A DNA stretch of 64,000 bases from Litorilituus sediminis (lineage in GTDB: Bacteria > Pseudomonadota > Gammaproteobacteria > Enterobacterales > Alteromonadaceae). The DNA is taken from contig NZ_CP034759.1 in the NCBI RefSeq assembly GCF_004295665.1, positions 2,728,001 through 2,792,000 of the forward strand, read 5' to 3'. Made by a program: the position numbers and the translations under genes. Positions 46,373 to 57,504 of the stretch are shown here, piece after piece. How positions within the stretch are numbered: position 1 is the first letter of the stretch; each line of letters opens with the position of its first letter. Under the pieces are notes generated by a model. The model searched no databases, was not told the DNA's origin, and saw only the letters and a program-made list of their open reading frames with translations.

Positions 46373-46792
46373 ATGAAAGGTGCAGGCGGTACTTCGGGTG
46401 GTTTTGGTCAGTTTTTTATTGGCCTAATTATGATGTGTGGTGGCTTTTATATGTTGTTAAATGCCATTACCGTATCTTCTAGTTTTGGTATGGGCATGCG
46501 TTTGTATGGCTTTTCTGCCATGGGTGGCAGCTATAATATTACTAGCGGTATGATACTTATTCCGTTTATGTTTGGCGTTGGCCTGATTTTCTATAACAGT
46601 AAAAACATTTTAGGTTGGCTGCTATCTATCGGCTCAGTGGCTGCGCTAATTTTTGGTGTTATCTCATCACTACGTTTTTCATTTCGTACCATGAGCTCTT
46701 TTGATTTAATTGTGATTTTAGTGTTGGCTATTGGTGGTATTGGTCTATTCTTGCGTTCTTTAAAGGCGCTGGATGAAAAACTACCAGATTAG
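46373..46792 (+). CDS. Four-helix membrane protein divergent from the flotillin operon
   Basis: 139 residues from the ATG at 46373 (AAAGGA seven bases upstream; another ATG two codons earlier overlaps that site). A Gly-rich N-terminus (GAGGTSGGFGQF) precedes four hydrophobic segments (about 14-34, 54-72, 77-95 and 105-125). No recognised family. It is driven from the palindromic promoter shared with the NfeD-flotillin-ATPase operon, which suggests a linked function. Confidence 0.7.
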   Translation: MKGAGGTSGGFGQFFIGLIMMCGGFYMLLNAITVSSSFGMGMRLYGFSAMGGSYNITSGMILIPFMFGVGLIFYNSKNILGWLLSIGSVAALIFGVISSLRFSFRTMSSFDLIVILVLAIGGIGLFLRSLKALDEKLPD

Positions 46793-46813
46793 CTTGATAT
46801 ACCTACTTCCCAT

Positions 46814-46848
46814 AAAAGCCTCTAGCGATTGCTAGGGGCTTTTTTATT
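46814..46848 (+). terminator. Rho-independent terminator
   Basis: A 13-bp stem (46814-46826 with 46831-46843, one G-T wobble) with loop GATT and a T run, 22 bases after the membrane gene stop. It also separates it from the convergent DUF6868 gene. Confidence 0.9.
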
Positions 46849-46855
46849 TGCCAAA

Positions 46856-47101
46856 TTAAGCCATCATTTTTAATACCAGATAGGGCACTAAATTAAACAC
46901 TAAAATCAGCACTTTATAGTTTGCTAAGTAGTTGAAATATAAGCTAGGTAAAGTTTTTTCTTCAACCTGCATCAGCTTTGCGTGAATTTTGCTGATGCTA
47001 GTGCGAAATAAAGTAAGGGAGATAGTGGTAAGCATCAAAATACCAATATTGATAAGGCTACACCAACCAAAAAATAGTGTCATTTCGTTAAGATTATTCA
47101 T
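46856..47101 (-). CDS. DUF6868 small membrane protein
   Basis: 81 residues: two transmembrane helices (about 7-30 and 58-78) flanking a conserved amphipathic loop (SKIHAKLMQVEE). The pattern FFGWCSLINIGIL at the N-terminus and the YKVLILVFNLVPYL ending fit the DUF6868 family, whose role is unknown. It lies between the flotillin-linked membrane gene and DUF3754. Confidence 0.7.
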   Translation of the reverse strand: MNNLNEMTLFFGWCSLINIGILMLTTISLTLFRTSISKIHAKLMQVEEKTLPSLYFNYLANYKVLILVFNLVPYLVLKMMA

Positions 47102-47155
47102 CGTGTTAACTCCCTTGTTTTTCAGTAAAGTATCATACTCTACTGTAATCTAATT

Positions 47156-48397
47156 TTATGAATTATAAGTGAAAATGTTATCCCAGTAGCAATCTAATGT
47201 TTGTTTGGCTTTTGCAAGCGAAACCGCCTGATAACCTTGCTCAGTTTGCTTAACTAACTTCATTTTAGTTAATTTATCTAGCGCGTCTGATATTTCAAAA
47301 TCTAAATGGCATTGGTATTGGCTAGCAAACCAAGCTTCAACTTGCTTATCGAGTTCTTCAGCGCTTAAACCTTCAGGATTTTTTAATAAAAAGCTGTAAG
47401 CTAATAGCGCTTCTTTAAAATCTTCCTCTTCGGCAGAATCTATCAGGGTATGAAAAACGCCGGCATTGTTATCTAAATTTTTAAAGTACAGGTTATCGGA
47501 AAGAGCCTTCATAAATTTAATTTTTCGGTTTTTAAACTTGCTCCATTCTTTGAAAATAAAGCTGCCAAATACCCCCATGCCAATGGCAAAAGAAATAAAG
47601 TGCTGCTGGGTCATTTCAACGGTTTCTTGTCGCCAGCCAAGCCAAAAAGCCAGTAAAGCTGCCAGCAGTAATATCGATGCGCCTAATTTAGTGACTAATA
47701 CCACGATGCCGCCAACAAGTGCAGAGCCACCGATAATAATTTTATCTATCGGGCGCATGCGTACTTCACTGTTGGGAAAGAGCATTTCTAAATCTGCTTT
47801 CGGCACGTTTTGAAATAGTTTTACTATGGTTGCGCCTGGCTCAAAGCCAAGTGGTAGTTTGTTTTTATTGGCAAAGTGCTGTTTATCTTTGAAAGTGATA
47901 AATACTGCAACGCGATCATAATTAGTGAAGTTAATGGTTTGCTTTCTTAACCCCCAAAATGAGCGCAGTGTTTCTGATTTTGTCGATTCACCGCGACGAT
48001 AAAACACCACTTGCTCAAAGTCATCAAACTCTACTTCCAAGCGCACTTTAAAGAGTGACTCTTCATGCAGGGCATCTTGTAAATCTTGTTCGGTAATTTG
48101 CTCAAAATTAGCGGCGTTTAGCACTTTGGCAAAATTATTGGCAAAGCCTTTTTGTCGTTTCGCTTTCTCAGTTTCTGTGATTGCTGTTAACTGTCTGGTA
48201 TCTGCGTTGGGGTCAAATGGCGCGTAATCGTTTTTTAACGATTCAAGTAAATCATGATAATCGTGATGAATAACGCTGGCTAATAGCTGACAAAATTGCT
48301 GGAAGGATTTATCACAAACTGTGCCGTTTAGTTCTTGCGCGCACATGGTGATAATATCTTGTTTTTTATAGGGAATGAATCTGTCAGTTGTCGTCAT
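47156..48397 (-). CDS. DUF3754 / TMEM143-like membrane protein
   Basis: 413 residues. A soluble N-terminal domain (about 1-215, RFIPYKKQDII at the start and the FYRRGESTK segment near 130), two adjacent transmembrane helices (about 222-265) and a helical cytoplasmic C-terminus with winged-helix-like features (about 300-400). The family is also found in mitochondria; function unknown. It starts 15 bases after the LysR gene stop on the same strand, and its position beside the flotillin cluster suggests a related membrane role. Confidence 0.75.
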   Translation of the reverse strand: MTTTDRFIPYKKQDIITMCAQELNGTVCDKSFQQFCQLLASVIHHDYHDLLESLKNDYAPFDPNADTRQLTAITETEKAKRQKGFANNFAKVLNAANFEQITEQDLQDALHEESLFKVRLEVEFDDFEQVVFYRRGESTKSETLRSFWGLRKQTINFTNYDRVAVFITFKDKQHFANKNKLPLGFEPGATIVKLFQNVPKADLEMLFPNSEVRMRPIDKIIIGGSALVGGIVVLVTKLGASILLLAALLAFWLGWRQETVEMTQQHFISFAIGMGVFGSFIFKEWSKFKNRKIKFMKALSDNLYFKNLDNNAGVFHTLIDSAEEEDFKEALLAYSFLLKNPEGLSAEELDKQVEAWFASQYQCHLDFEISDALDKLTKMKLVKQTEQGYQAVSLAKAKQTLDCYWDNIFTYNS

Positions 48398-48412
48398 AGT
48401 TTAAAGTCTAAT

Positions 48413-49378
48413 TTAAGTATTGTTGTTATTCGGCAAGCCATTCGCTAATACTATTGTGGTTAGCCAAGTATTTTCAGGCGATTCACCCATATTCTTAAGG
48501 CTGTCTTTAATAAAGTTTATCAACAACTGGGTTCTTTTCGGTAAATTTTCTCGTTTGGGATAGACAATAAAAATTCCGGAATTGGCAAAATCATCCACTT
48601 TGGCAATTACATCAACATTGCCGTTTAAGACAAACTTTTTCGCTGTAAAATGCGGCATTAAGGTTAAACCAAGGCCGGCACTACATAATTCCATCATGCT
48701 TTCGCCATCATCAACGATAGTCGTTTTTTGCGGTGAAACCTGTAAAGCTTTGCCTTGAAAATTGAAATGGATTGGCATGATTTTACCTGTTTGTTTGAAC
48801 CTAAATTGTAGCCAAGGAAATCTAGATAAGCTTTGCTGTGTCACTTTAATATCACGATTAGCGATTAATGCTTTACTGGCACAAATGATAAATTCCATCG
48901 GTGTAAGTTTTTGGGCAACTAGCCTACTATCGGATAAAGTACCACTGCGAATAGAGACATCGATTGCCTCATCAATCATGTCAATGTATTCATCATTAAA
49001 ACTGATATCTAAGTGAATATCAGGGTAGCGTTTAGAAAACTCGCACAGCATAGGCATGACATAATTTCGCCCATAAGAGATAGGCAAGTTGATTTTTAAC
49101 TTGCCGCTAGCGCTATTGTTTTCTGCTTTTATATCTTCTTCAGCATGTTCAATTTGTTGGTACAAGCTGCCAACGGTTTTGGCATACTTTTCTCCGGCAG
49201 TTGTCAGGCTTAATTTGCGCGTGGAGCGATGAAATAACTGCAAACCTAGTTGTTGCTCTAAGCGTTTAATGGCTTTACTGACCGTTGAAGGGTCTGTGGC
49301 ATGCTTTTTTGCTGTTGCGGCAAAACTACCTGATTCCACCACCGACATAAACAAGCCTAGGCTTCTTATTTTGTCCAT
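48413..49378 (-). CDS. LysR family transcriptional regulator
   Basis: 321 residues with a typical LysR winged helix-turn-helix (about 1-60, ATAAKKHATDPSTVSKAIKRLEQQ) and a periplasmic-binding-protein-like effector domain (about 90-295). The branch is that of regulators such as YhcS/AaeR, judged from RKLSLTTAGEKY. It is divergent from a thioredoxin-like gene, a likely target, and directly upstream of the DUF3754 gene. Confidence 0.88.
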   Translation of the reverse strand: MDKIRSLGLFMSVVESGSFAATAKKHATDPSTVSKAIKRLEQQLGLQLFHRSTRKLSLTTAGEKYAKTVGSLYQQIEHAEEDIKAENNSASGKLKINLPISYGRNYVMPMLCEFSKRYPDIHLDISFNDEYIDMIDEAIDVSIRSGTLSDSRLVAQKLTPMEFIICASKALIANRDIKVTQQSLSRFPWLQFRFKQTGKIMPIHFNFQGKALQVSPQKTTIVDDGESMMELCSAGLGLTLMPHFTAKKFVLNGNVDVIAKVDDFANSGIFIVYPKRENLPKRTQLLINFIKDSLKNMGESPENTWLTTIVLANGLPNNNNT

Positions 49379-49490
49379 AATGCTAATAACTCATGAATTA
49401 TATTCACTAATATAAGGCAATAACTCCACTTTCGATAGTGATAGTTTTCAGTATGCTATAGCGGCTTTAGATCTGTTATCAGGAGAAGAT

Positions 49491-50432
49491 ATGATGTCAC
49501 GAATGATTTGTGCAGTTGTTATTATCGCGAGCTTAATGACTGTTTTCACGGCGAAAAGCACTAATTTACCCGATGAGCTACTAACTATGCCGATTAAGTT
49601 AGACTCAGGTGAGGTGGTTAGTTTAAAAACATATCAAGGTAATAAGCCGGTATATCTGAAATTTTGGGCGACTTGGTGTCAACCTTGTATGCAGCAAATG
49701 CCTCATTTTCAACATGCTACCGAGCAGTTTGCTGATGATTTGCAAGTTATTGCCATTAACTTAGGTTTAAACGATACAGCTAAAGATGTTGCTAAGGTTA
49801 AGCAAGAGTTTTCCTTAACCATGAAGATGGCAACAGATAGCAAGGGTGATTTAGCAAAAGCCTTTAATTTAATTGGAACCCCATATCACCTGTTGTTTGA
49901 TCGCCAAATGAACCTAGTGCATATAGGTCATAAGGCCGACAAGGTGCTAGATAATAAACTCGCTTTAATCACTCAAGATAAACCACTTGCATTATTAGCA
50001 AGTAATACGCTTTCAACTGATACTGCGGCGCTTAAACTAGTCAAAGATGATGGCCATCAGGCAATATTTTTTAGTGCGACTTGGTGTGATTGGTATTTAG
50101 AATCAGTACGCCCAGCAGTGGCTAAACAATGCGTACTGGCTATGAGTGCCATCAATGATTTATCAAGACAATTTGATGTCATTGCATGGCAAGGTTTAGT
50201 TTCTAGGTTATGGACAGGGAGTGCAGAGCTAGCGGCCTTTACAAAAAAATACCAGCAAAACTATGCTGTTAAAATTGATGAAAATAATGATTACTTTCAT
50301 CATTTTCAGGTGATGGATATACCAAGCTTATTAATTGTCAAAGACGGCAAAGAAATTTATCGATTTACTGATTTTTCAGATAAGGCAAAGATTGTGGAGC
50401 AATTAACTCAGCTCGTATCAGGTAGCCATTAG
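49491..50432 (+). CDS. Periplasmic TlpA-like protein with two thioredoxin-type domains
   Basis: 313 residues. A signal or anchor segment (about 5-22) is followed by a TlpA/ResA-type thioredoxin domain with the redox pair Cys63-Cys66 (WCQPC). A second thioredoxin-like domain (about 165-313) has FFSATWCDWY near 193-202, where the second active-site cysteine is Tyr; another Cys follows near 211. It probably acts in periplasmic thiol reduction. AGGAGA precedes the start. It is divergent from the LysR gene. Confidence 0.82.
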   Translation: MMSRMICAVVIIASLMTVFTAKSTNLPDELLTMPIKLDSGEVVSLKTYQGNKPVYLKFWATWCQPCMQQMPHFQHATEQFADDLQVIAINLGLNDTAKDVAKVKQEFSLTMKMATDSKGDLAKAFNLIGTPYHLLFDRQMNLVHIGHKADKVLDNKLALITQDKPLALLASNTLSTDTAALKLVKDDGHQAIFFSATWCDWYLESVRPAVAKQCVLAMSAINDLSRQFDVIAWQGLVSRLWTGSAELAAFTKKYQQNYAVKIDENNDYFHHFQVMDIPSLLIVKDGKEIYRFTDFSDKAKIVEQLTQLVSGSH

Positions 50433-50442
50433 CGAATTTTGC

Positions 50443-51009
50443 CTAATCACTTTTTGTCACACAAATAGTATCTTCATGAATAGGCAGTAGCAGTGGTGAT
50501 AATTGCTCTGCCTTAGCGTTAAACCAAAAGTCGGTGTTTTCAGGGTAAACAAATACTGGCATACGCTTGTGGTATTGACTGCATTTAGGGTTTGGCGTTG
50601 TTGTTAGTGTAACTAGCTCTGTGCGCTCACTGGCAAACAACACACCCGCCATATATAAAGGCTGCTTATCAGCATGTTCGAAGTAGTATTTTACTTTTTT
50701 ACCTGACTCGGTACGCCATTCATACCAACCGTTACAAGGTACTAGGCAGCGCTGCTGAGCAAAGGCATTCTTAAAGGTGGGCTTTTGCTTAACAGTTTCA
50801 CTTTGAGCATTAATAATAAGCTTTTTAGACCAATCTGGTTTGATGCCCCAAAGGGCGTTCGTTTGCTGGTAACCATCAGCACTAGGCGAGATACAGGCAA
50901 CATGCTGGCTTGGGCTGAGATTTAGATTATCTTCTACCTGAAAAGGCGTATTAAATAACTCGCTTACCCTAGTAACAATACTATTTGATACGCCAAAGCG
51001 ACCGCACAT
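50443..51009 (-). CDS. SRAP domain protein (HMCES/YedK family)
   Basis: 188 residues. It forms a covalent link with abasic sites in single-stranded DNA through Cys2 (MCGRFG). Other catalytic residues are the Asn of INAQSET, the Glu of NGWYEW and the His of YHKRMP. This is somewhat shorter than the usual 220 residues. It lies 6 bases after the yhhN-like gene on the same strand. Confidence 0.9.
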   Translation of the reverse strand: MCGRFGVSNSIVTRVSELFNTPFQVEDNLNLSPSQHVACISPSADGYQQTNALWGIKPDWSKKLIINAQSETVKQKPTFKNAFAQQRCLVPCNGWYEWRTESGKKVKYYFEHADKQPLYMAGVLFASERTELVTLTTTPNPKCSQYHKRMPVFVYPENTDFWFNAKAEQLSPLLLPIHEDTICVTKSD

Positions 51010-51015
51010 TGTTAA

Positions 51016-51675
51016 TTACTCTTGAGGTGCGTTACTTGAAGAGAGCAAATAGCCTTTAACTAGCGCGAATTGAGCAAAGTAATATGTTGCCATAACCCAT
51101 AATTGACTTTGATAAATTTCGCTGTTGAATTTATCAAAGCCAATCAATGAATCTGATATGACAAAGCTAATGCCACCAGCGATTAACCAAAGGTTTGATT
51201 TACTTGAGAAAACCGTAGCTAATGCCATGAGTAGTAACACCAGCATATAGGCAAAAACAGGAATAAATAACTCCCCTAGGCCATCAACTAGTAGCATAAA
51301 CATTACTGCGCCAAAACCACCATAACTAATTAATATTAAGCCTTTTTTAAGGCTGCTTTGCTGGAAGTTAAAGGGTTTTAAACTGGCAAGATAGCCAAGG
51401 TGAGCAATAAAGAAAGAGCCTAAGCCGAATACAAACCAGCCATCGCGGTTGTAGTCTAATATAAAATCGCCGCAAACAGAGAAGATTAGACCAAAGAGAA
51501 AAAATTTAGCACTGTTATGGCTATTGCCCTGCTTAATATGCTGCCAAGTTACTGTGATAAGTAACAAAATAGGTAGCATTTTTACTAACCAGCTCAAAGG
51601 GTAAGGCTTAACTAAGGTGGAGGCTATAAAGCCGATAGCTAAGCCAACAAATACTAGGGTGTTGTTTTTATTCAT
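51016..51675 (-). CDS. YhhN-family membrane protein (lysoplasmalogenase-like)
   Basis: 219 residues with about seven to eight transmembrane helices. The FGLIFSVCGDFILDY and ISDSLIGFDKF motifs are the conserved Asp-containing signatures of the YhhN/TMEM86 family, members of which cleave the vinyl-ether bond of lysoplasmalogens; the bacterial substrate is unclear. A MITE-like element sits directly upstream of its start codon. Confidence 0.85.
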   Translation of the reverse strand: MNKNNTLVFVGLAIGFIASTLVKPYPLSWLVKMLPILLLITVTWQHIKQGNSHNSAKFFLFGLIFSVCGDFILDYNRDGWFVFGLGSFFIAHLGYLASLKPFNFQQSSLKKGLILISYGGFGAVMFMLLVDGLGELFIPVFAYMLVLLLMALATVFSSKSNLWLIAGGISFVISDSLIGFDKFNSEIYQSQLWVMATYYFAQFALVKGYLLSSSNAPQE

Positions 51676-51682
51676 TATTGTG

Positions 51683-51881
51683 TAACCTCAGTTTCGCATA
51701 AGCTATGCGTTTCTAGCAGCCATTTTTACTGACTTCTGCGTTATTTTTAAGTGAAATAGCAAGCTATTCCTACTTCAAAAAGCCTTGAATTCAGACAAAA
51801 TTATCTAGCTAGAAATCACAAATAGCTATAACTTTTTGATGAATTGAATTTAGCACTATCTCTTATGCAAACCTGAGGTTA
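51683..51881. repeat. MITE-like element with terminal inverted repeats
   Basis: The 20-bp ends (51683-51702 and 51862-51881) are inverted repeats with two mismatches, TAACCTCAG at the outer edge. No coding frame inside. It lies 7 bases upstream of the yhhN-like start, filling most of the gap to the HutD gene. Confidence 0.65.
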
Positions 51882-51932
51882 TGTACCTTAGGTTTTATAT
51901 ATTGTGCGAGCAAAAGCTCACTACACTGGAAG

Positions 51933-52517
51933 TTATGTTACTTTTGTTAGCTCAATAACGATCATGTTTTCACCGCTTATGCTGATGTCATGCTTACTGA
52001 GGTGTTCATCATTATCAATACGTGCGAGTGAGCCTGTTGGCACGCTGGTGGTTAAACTTGCTTGAGATACTTGGCAATAGCTAGAAAGACTATAAACAAA
52101 AACCAACTCACTCTGTGCTGGCATAGTAACGACTTGCTTATTGGTATAAGTGTTCACCTTGGCGCTGTAATGACCTTGCTTAGTCATGATATTGAAATCT
52201 TTAATGCTACCATGGCTTAAGGTGCCAACCGTTTTGCTGCCGCCATCAAAGTGGGCAACATCAAGTAACTTAGTTAAGTTATCAGTGCTTTTGCCATCAT
52301 GTTCAAGGGTAATGCCTTTGCCAGCTATTAAAACTAAATCGCGCTGATAGCCGGAAAAGTCAGAGAAAACGCCATTATTATCTACTGTGGCAATACTTAA
52401 GCGCCAAGCAAAATCATCTAATTTACCTCCTGAGCTGATGGCAAGTTCGGTGGTACTACCTAAGCCATTTTTCCAAGGAATAGTTTTAAAGTAATCAGGA
52501 GAAATTACGGTGATCAA
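51933..52517 (-). CDS. HutD/Ves family cupin protein
   Basis: 194 residues of the HutD/Ves double-cupin family: IPWKNGLGSTTELAIS near 14-29, DFAWRLSIATV near 35-45 and FSGYQRDLVLI. HutD is associated with histidine utilisation and Ves with cold response; no hut genes are present here, so Ves-like is safer. It is on the minus strand, divergent from the thi operon. Confidence 0.85.
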   Translation of the reverse strand: MITVISPDYFKTIPWKNGLGSTTELAISSGGKLDDFAWRLSIATVDNNGVFSDFSGYQRDLVLIAGKGITLEHDGKSTDNLTKLLDVAHFDGGSKTVGTLSHGSIKDFNIMTKQGHYSAKVNTYTNKQVVTMPAQSELVFVYSLSSYCQVSQASLTTSVPTGSLARIDNDEHLSKHDISISGENMIVIELTKVT

Positions 52518-52756
52518 GATGAGTCCTTTATTCTAATTAAGCGAAAATTTATTCTAGCGCACATTTTTATCAAAAAACTAGTTATACGCGATCAAAAAAC
52601 CAGTTAAACACGTGTTTAACTTTTATTAATTTATCATGACACTGCTCGCACCACTAGATTACTGCTTGCTAGGCACAGTTGTGCGCGTTAGAATCAGCTG
52701 GTATTGTCCTTGACCAATGTCAATTTAGTTTGCTGTTGTTATACGGACATATACAC

Positions 52757-54932
<2,176 letters not shown>

Positions 54933-54943
54933 CTTCGAGTAAG

Positions 54944-54977
54944 CGCTAGCATATCAGCGTTTGCTGATATGCTAGCG
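54944..54977. repeat. Perfect 15-bp hairpin between thiC and thiO
   Basis: Arms 54944-54958 and 54963-54977 are perfectly complementary around the loop GTTT. No T tract follows, so it is not a typical terminator; it ends 14 bases before the thiO ATG and could affect mRNA stability or thiO translation. Confidence 0.85.
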
Positions 54978-54991
54978 ATGAAGGCAATGAT

Positions 54992-56137
54992 ATGAAAATA
55001 GCCATTGTTGGCGCGGGTTTAATGGGCCGTTTGCTAGCTTTATCTTTAATTCGAGACAAGCAGCATAGCGTTTGCTTGTTTGATCAAGACAACAAAGATG
55101 CGCATCAAAGTGCTGCTTATGCCGCGGCGGGTTTATTAACGCCATTAGGTGAATCTTTACATTGTGAAGCAAACATTGTGGCTATGGGCTTTAAGTCGCT
55201 AGCTATGTGGCCTAAGTTACTAGATAGTTTAGATGAGTACACCATTTTCCAGCAAACGGGCGCCATTATGGTTAGCCACGAGCAAGATAAAGGTGATTAT
55301 CAGCGCTTTGTTCGTCACTTACAGATGAATTATCCACAGCAGCCAAGTCATCAGCTTAATCGTAGCCAGTTACTGGAATTAGAGCCAGAGCTTGGCAGAA
55401 GCTTTAATCAGGGCTTGTATTTACCGCAAGAAGGCCAGTTAGGCAATCGTCGCTTATTGGTGGCCTTAGCTAAGCAATTAATGCAAGAAGGGCAAAATGC
55501 TGACTTTGATTGGTTAACTGAGTCTAAAGTTGTCGGTATTCATGCTGATGGCTGTGGGCAAGTTGTAAGTTATCAACAGCGCGGAGTAGCTAAGAGCCAG
55601 CCGTTTGATTTAGTCATTGATTGTCGTGGTACGGGGGCTAGTAACAAGCACGCCAATGCAGATGCCGCACCTTTACCTGATTTACGTGCCGTGCGTGGTG
55701 AATTATTTCAGCTATTTGCCCCCGATGTCCACCTTACTCGACCAATACGCTTAATGCACCCTAGGTATCAATTATATATTGCGCCTAAAGGTAAAGGTTT
55801 TTATGTGGTCGGCGCTACCGAAATTGAAAGTGATGATGATTCACCCATGACAGTGCGATCGGCCATGGAGTTATTAAGTGCTGCTTATAGCGTGCATCCG
55901 GGCTTTGCTGAGGCGAATATTCGTCAGCATGTTAGTCAATGCCGACCAGCCTTTAGCGATAATCAGCCGAAGATTATTCAGCAATCAGGCTTAGTGCAAG
56001 TCAATGGTTTATTTCGTCATGGCTTTTTAATTGCTCCTGTGGTGTTAGCGCAAGTGTTGGCGGTTATTGACAATATCTCCAATAATAATGAAGTTGAGTT
56101 ACCTTATAGTGACTTAATGCCTGTGACGGTTAAGTAG
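54992..56137 (+). CDS. thiO: Glycine oxidase ThiO
   Basis: 381-residue FAD enzyme that oxidises glycine to the iminoacetate needed for the thiazole ring. The N-terminal dinucleotide fold starts with VGAGLMGRLLALSL (about 6-19), AAAGLLTPLGE follows near 43, and the C-terminal NGLFRHGFLIAP near 345 is family-typical. It takes the place of the anaerobic ThiH. Its ribosome site is AAGG. Confidence 0.93.
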   Translation: MKIAIVGAGLMGRLLALSLIRDKQHSVCLFDQDNKDAHQSAAYAAAGLLTPLGESLHCEANIVAMGFKSLAMWPKLLDSLDEYTIFQQTGAIMVSHEQDKGDYQRFVRHLQMNYPQQPSHQLNRSQLLELEPELGRSFNQGLYLPQEGQLGNRRLLVALAKQLMQEGQNADFDWLTESKVVGIHADGCGQVVSYQQRGVAKSQPFDLVIDCRGTGASNKHANADAAPLPDLRAVRGELFQLFAPDVHLTRPIRLMHPRYQLYIAPKGKGFYVVGATEIESDDDSPMTVRSAMELLSAAYSVHPGFAEANIRQHVSQCRPAFSDNQPKIIQQSGLVQVNGLFRHGFLIAPVVLAQVLAVIDNISNNNEVELPYSDLMPVTVK

Positions 56138-56169
56138 CCGATTAGCTTAGATAAATAAGAAGTAAGATT

Positions 56170-56382
56170 ATGAATTTTCACATTAATGGCAAAGCTTATG
56201 CGCTAAGCCACGAAACCAGCATTACTGTGTCAGCAGCGCTGGATTTATATTTTATTGAGCCGCAGCACTCGACCTTTGCTGTTGCCTTAAATGGCGATTT
56301 TGTTGGTAAAGATGCCTATGAGACAACGAAAGTAAACAATGGCGATAGCCTAGATGTACTGATGCCTATTCAAGGTGGCTAA
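56170..56382 (+). CDS. thiS: Sulfur carrier protein ThiS
   Basis: 70-residue ubiquitin-like protein ending in the Gly-Gly that is thiocarboxylated. The NGDFV and DSLDVLMPIQGG stretches are typical. The activating ThiF is not in the window. It is followed by a MITE-like element before thiG. Confidence 0.94.
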   Translation: MNFHINGKAYALSHETSITVSAALDLYFIEPQHSTFAVALNGDFVGKDAYETTKVNNGDSLDVLMPIQGG

Positions 56383-56391
56383 CTGATTACT

Positions 56392-56659
56392 TAGGGCGTG
56401 TTGATCTTTGTTGATATTTTCAGCAATGAGTTATTTTTATCAATAGCAAAGCAGTATGAGCGCGGTTTGGTTGTTCCAAATAAGTGAATACTAATGCCGC
56501 TAGTGTTAAAAATAGCCATTGCCCTTCGGGCTGAGGCTAAAATCACTTTACTCTGCGTTAAAAGTGGCTAATTTAGCTAGCTAAACTACGCAACTTTTGT
56601 CTTGATTAAAGGGATTTTCTCTCTCAGCTGAATTATTAAACAAAGGTCTACACGCCCTA
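56392..56659. repeat. MITE-like element in the thi operon
   Basis: The ends TAGGGCGTGTTGATCTTTGTT (56392-56412, first 20 of which pair best) and the complement of 56639-56659 are inverted repeats with two mismatches. TA flanks GGGCGTG on both sides, consistent with a TA target duplication. It holds no coding frame and explains nearly all of the 314-base thiS-thiG gap. Confidence 0.75.
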
Positions 56660-56696
56660 GAGACTGGCTATAGAAAATAGTCGTGGAGAATAAATT

Positions 56697-57494
56697 ATGT
56701 CGTTAACAATTTATGGTGAGCAGTTAAATAGCCGATTACTGATTGGTAGTGCTTTATATCCGTCACCTGAAATTATGAAGCAAGCTATTTTGGCCAGTGG
56801 CTCACAAGTAGTGACTTTGTCGCTCAAAAGGCAAAACCCAGCAGAAAACTCAGGTCAAAAAATTTGGCAATACTTACAGGACGTTGTTGCGCAAACCAAT
56901 GGCAAGCTATTGCCAAATACTGCTGGCTGTAAATCGGCTAAAGAAGCGGTAACCTTAGCAAAAATGAGCCGAGAGATTTTTCAAACCGATTGGCTAAAGC
57001 TTGAGGTCATTGGTGATGACTATAACTTACAGCCAGATCCCATCGAGTTAATCACGGCCACTGAGCAGTTATTAGCCGATGGTTTTAAAGTGCTACCCTA
57101 CTGTACCGATGACTTAGTATTGTGCCAACGATTGTATGATTTAGGTTGTCAGGTGATTATGCCATGGGCATCGCCTATTGGTACGGGTAAAGGTTTAATG
57201 AACCCTTACAACCTTGAAACCATACGTATGCGGCTACCTGAGGCTACCTTGATTCTTGATGCCGGTATAGGTAAACCATCAGATGCCTGTTTGGCGATGG
57301 AAATGGGCTATGATGGCGTGCTATTAAACAGTGCCGTGGCTTTAGCGGATAACCCGGTAATGATGGCAAAAGCGTTTGCTCAAGCATTACAAGCGGGTGA
57401 GCTAGGTTATGTAGCTGGCGTGATGGAGCAAAGGCAAACGGCGCATCCGTCAACGCCCACCCTAGATACGCCTTTCTGGCACCAAAATAGCTAG
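56697..57494 (+). CDS. thiG: Thiazole synthase
   Basis: 265-residue TIM-barrel enzyme that joins deoxyxylulose phosphate, iminoacetate and ThiS thiocarboxylate sulfur into the thiazole ring. The Schiff-base lysine is in [11 protein letters not shown] near residue 100; LPNTAGC precedes and the phosphate-binding [10 protein letters not shown] and [10 protein letters not shown] follow. GGAG lies before the ATG. Confidence 0.95.
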   Translation: MSLTIYGEQLNSRLLIGSALYPSPEIMKQAILASGSQVVTLSLKRQNPAENSGQKIWQYLQDVVAQTNGKLLPNTAGCKSAKEAVTLAKMSREIFQTDWLKLEVIGDDYNLQPDPIELITATEQLLADGFKVLPYCTDDLVLCQRLYDLGCQVIMPWASPIGTGKGLMNPYNLETIRMRLPEATLILDAGIGKPSDACLAMEMGYDGVLLNSAVALADNPVMMAKAFAQALQAGELGYVAGVMEQRQTAHPSTPTLDTPFWHQNS

Positions 57495-57504
57495 TAAATG
57501 CGTC

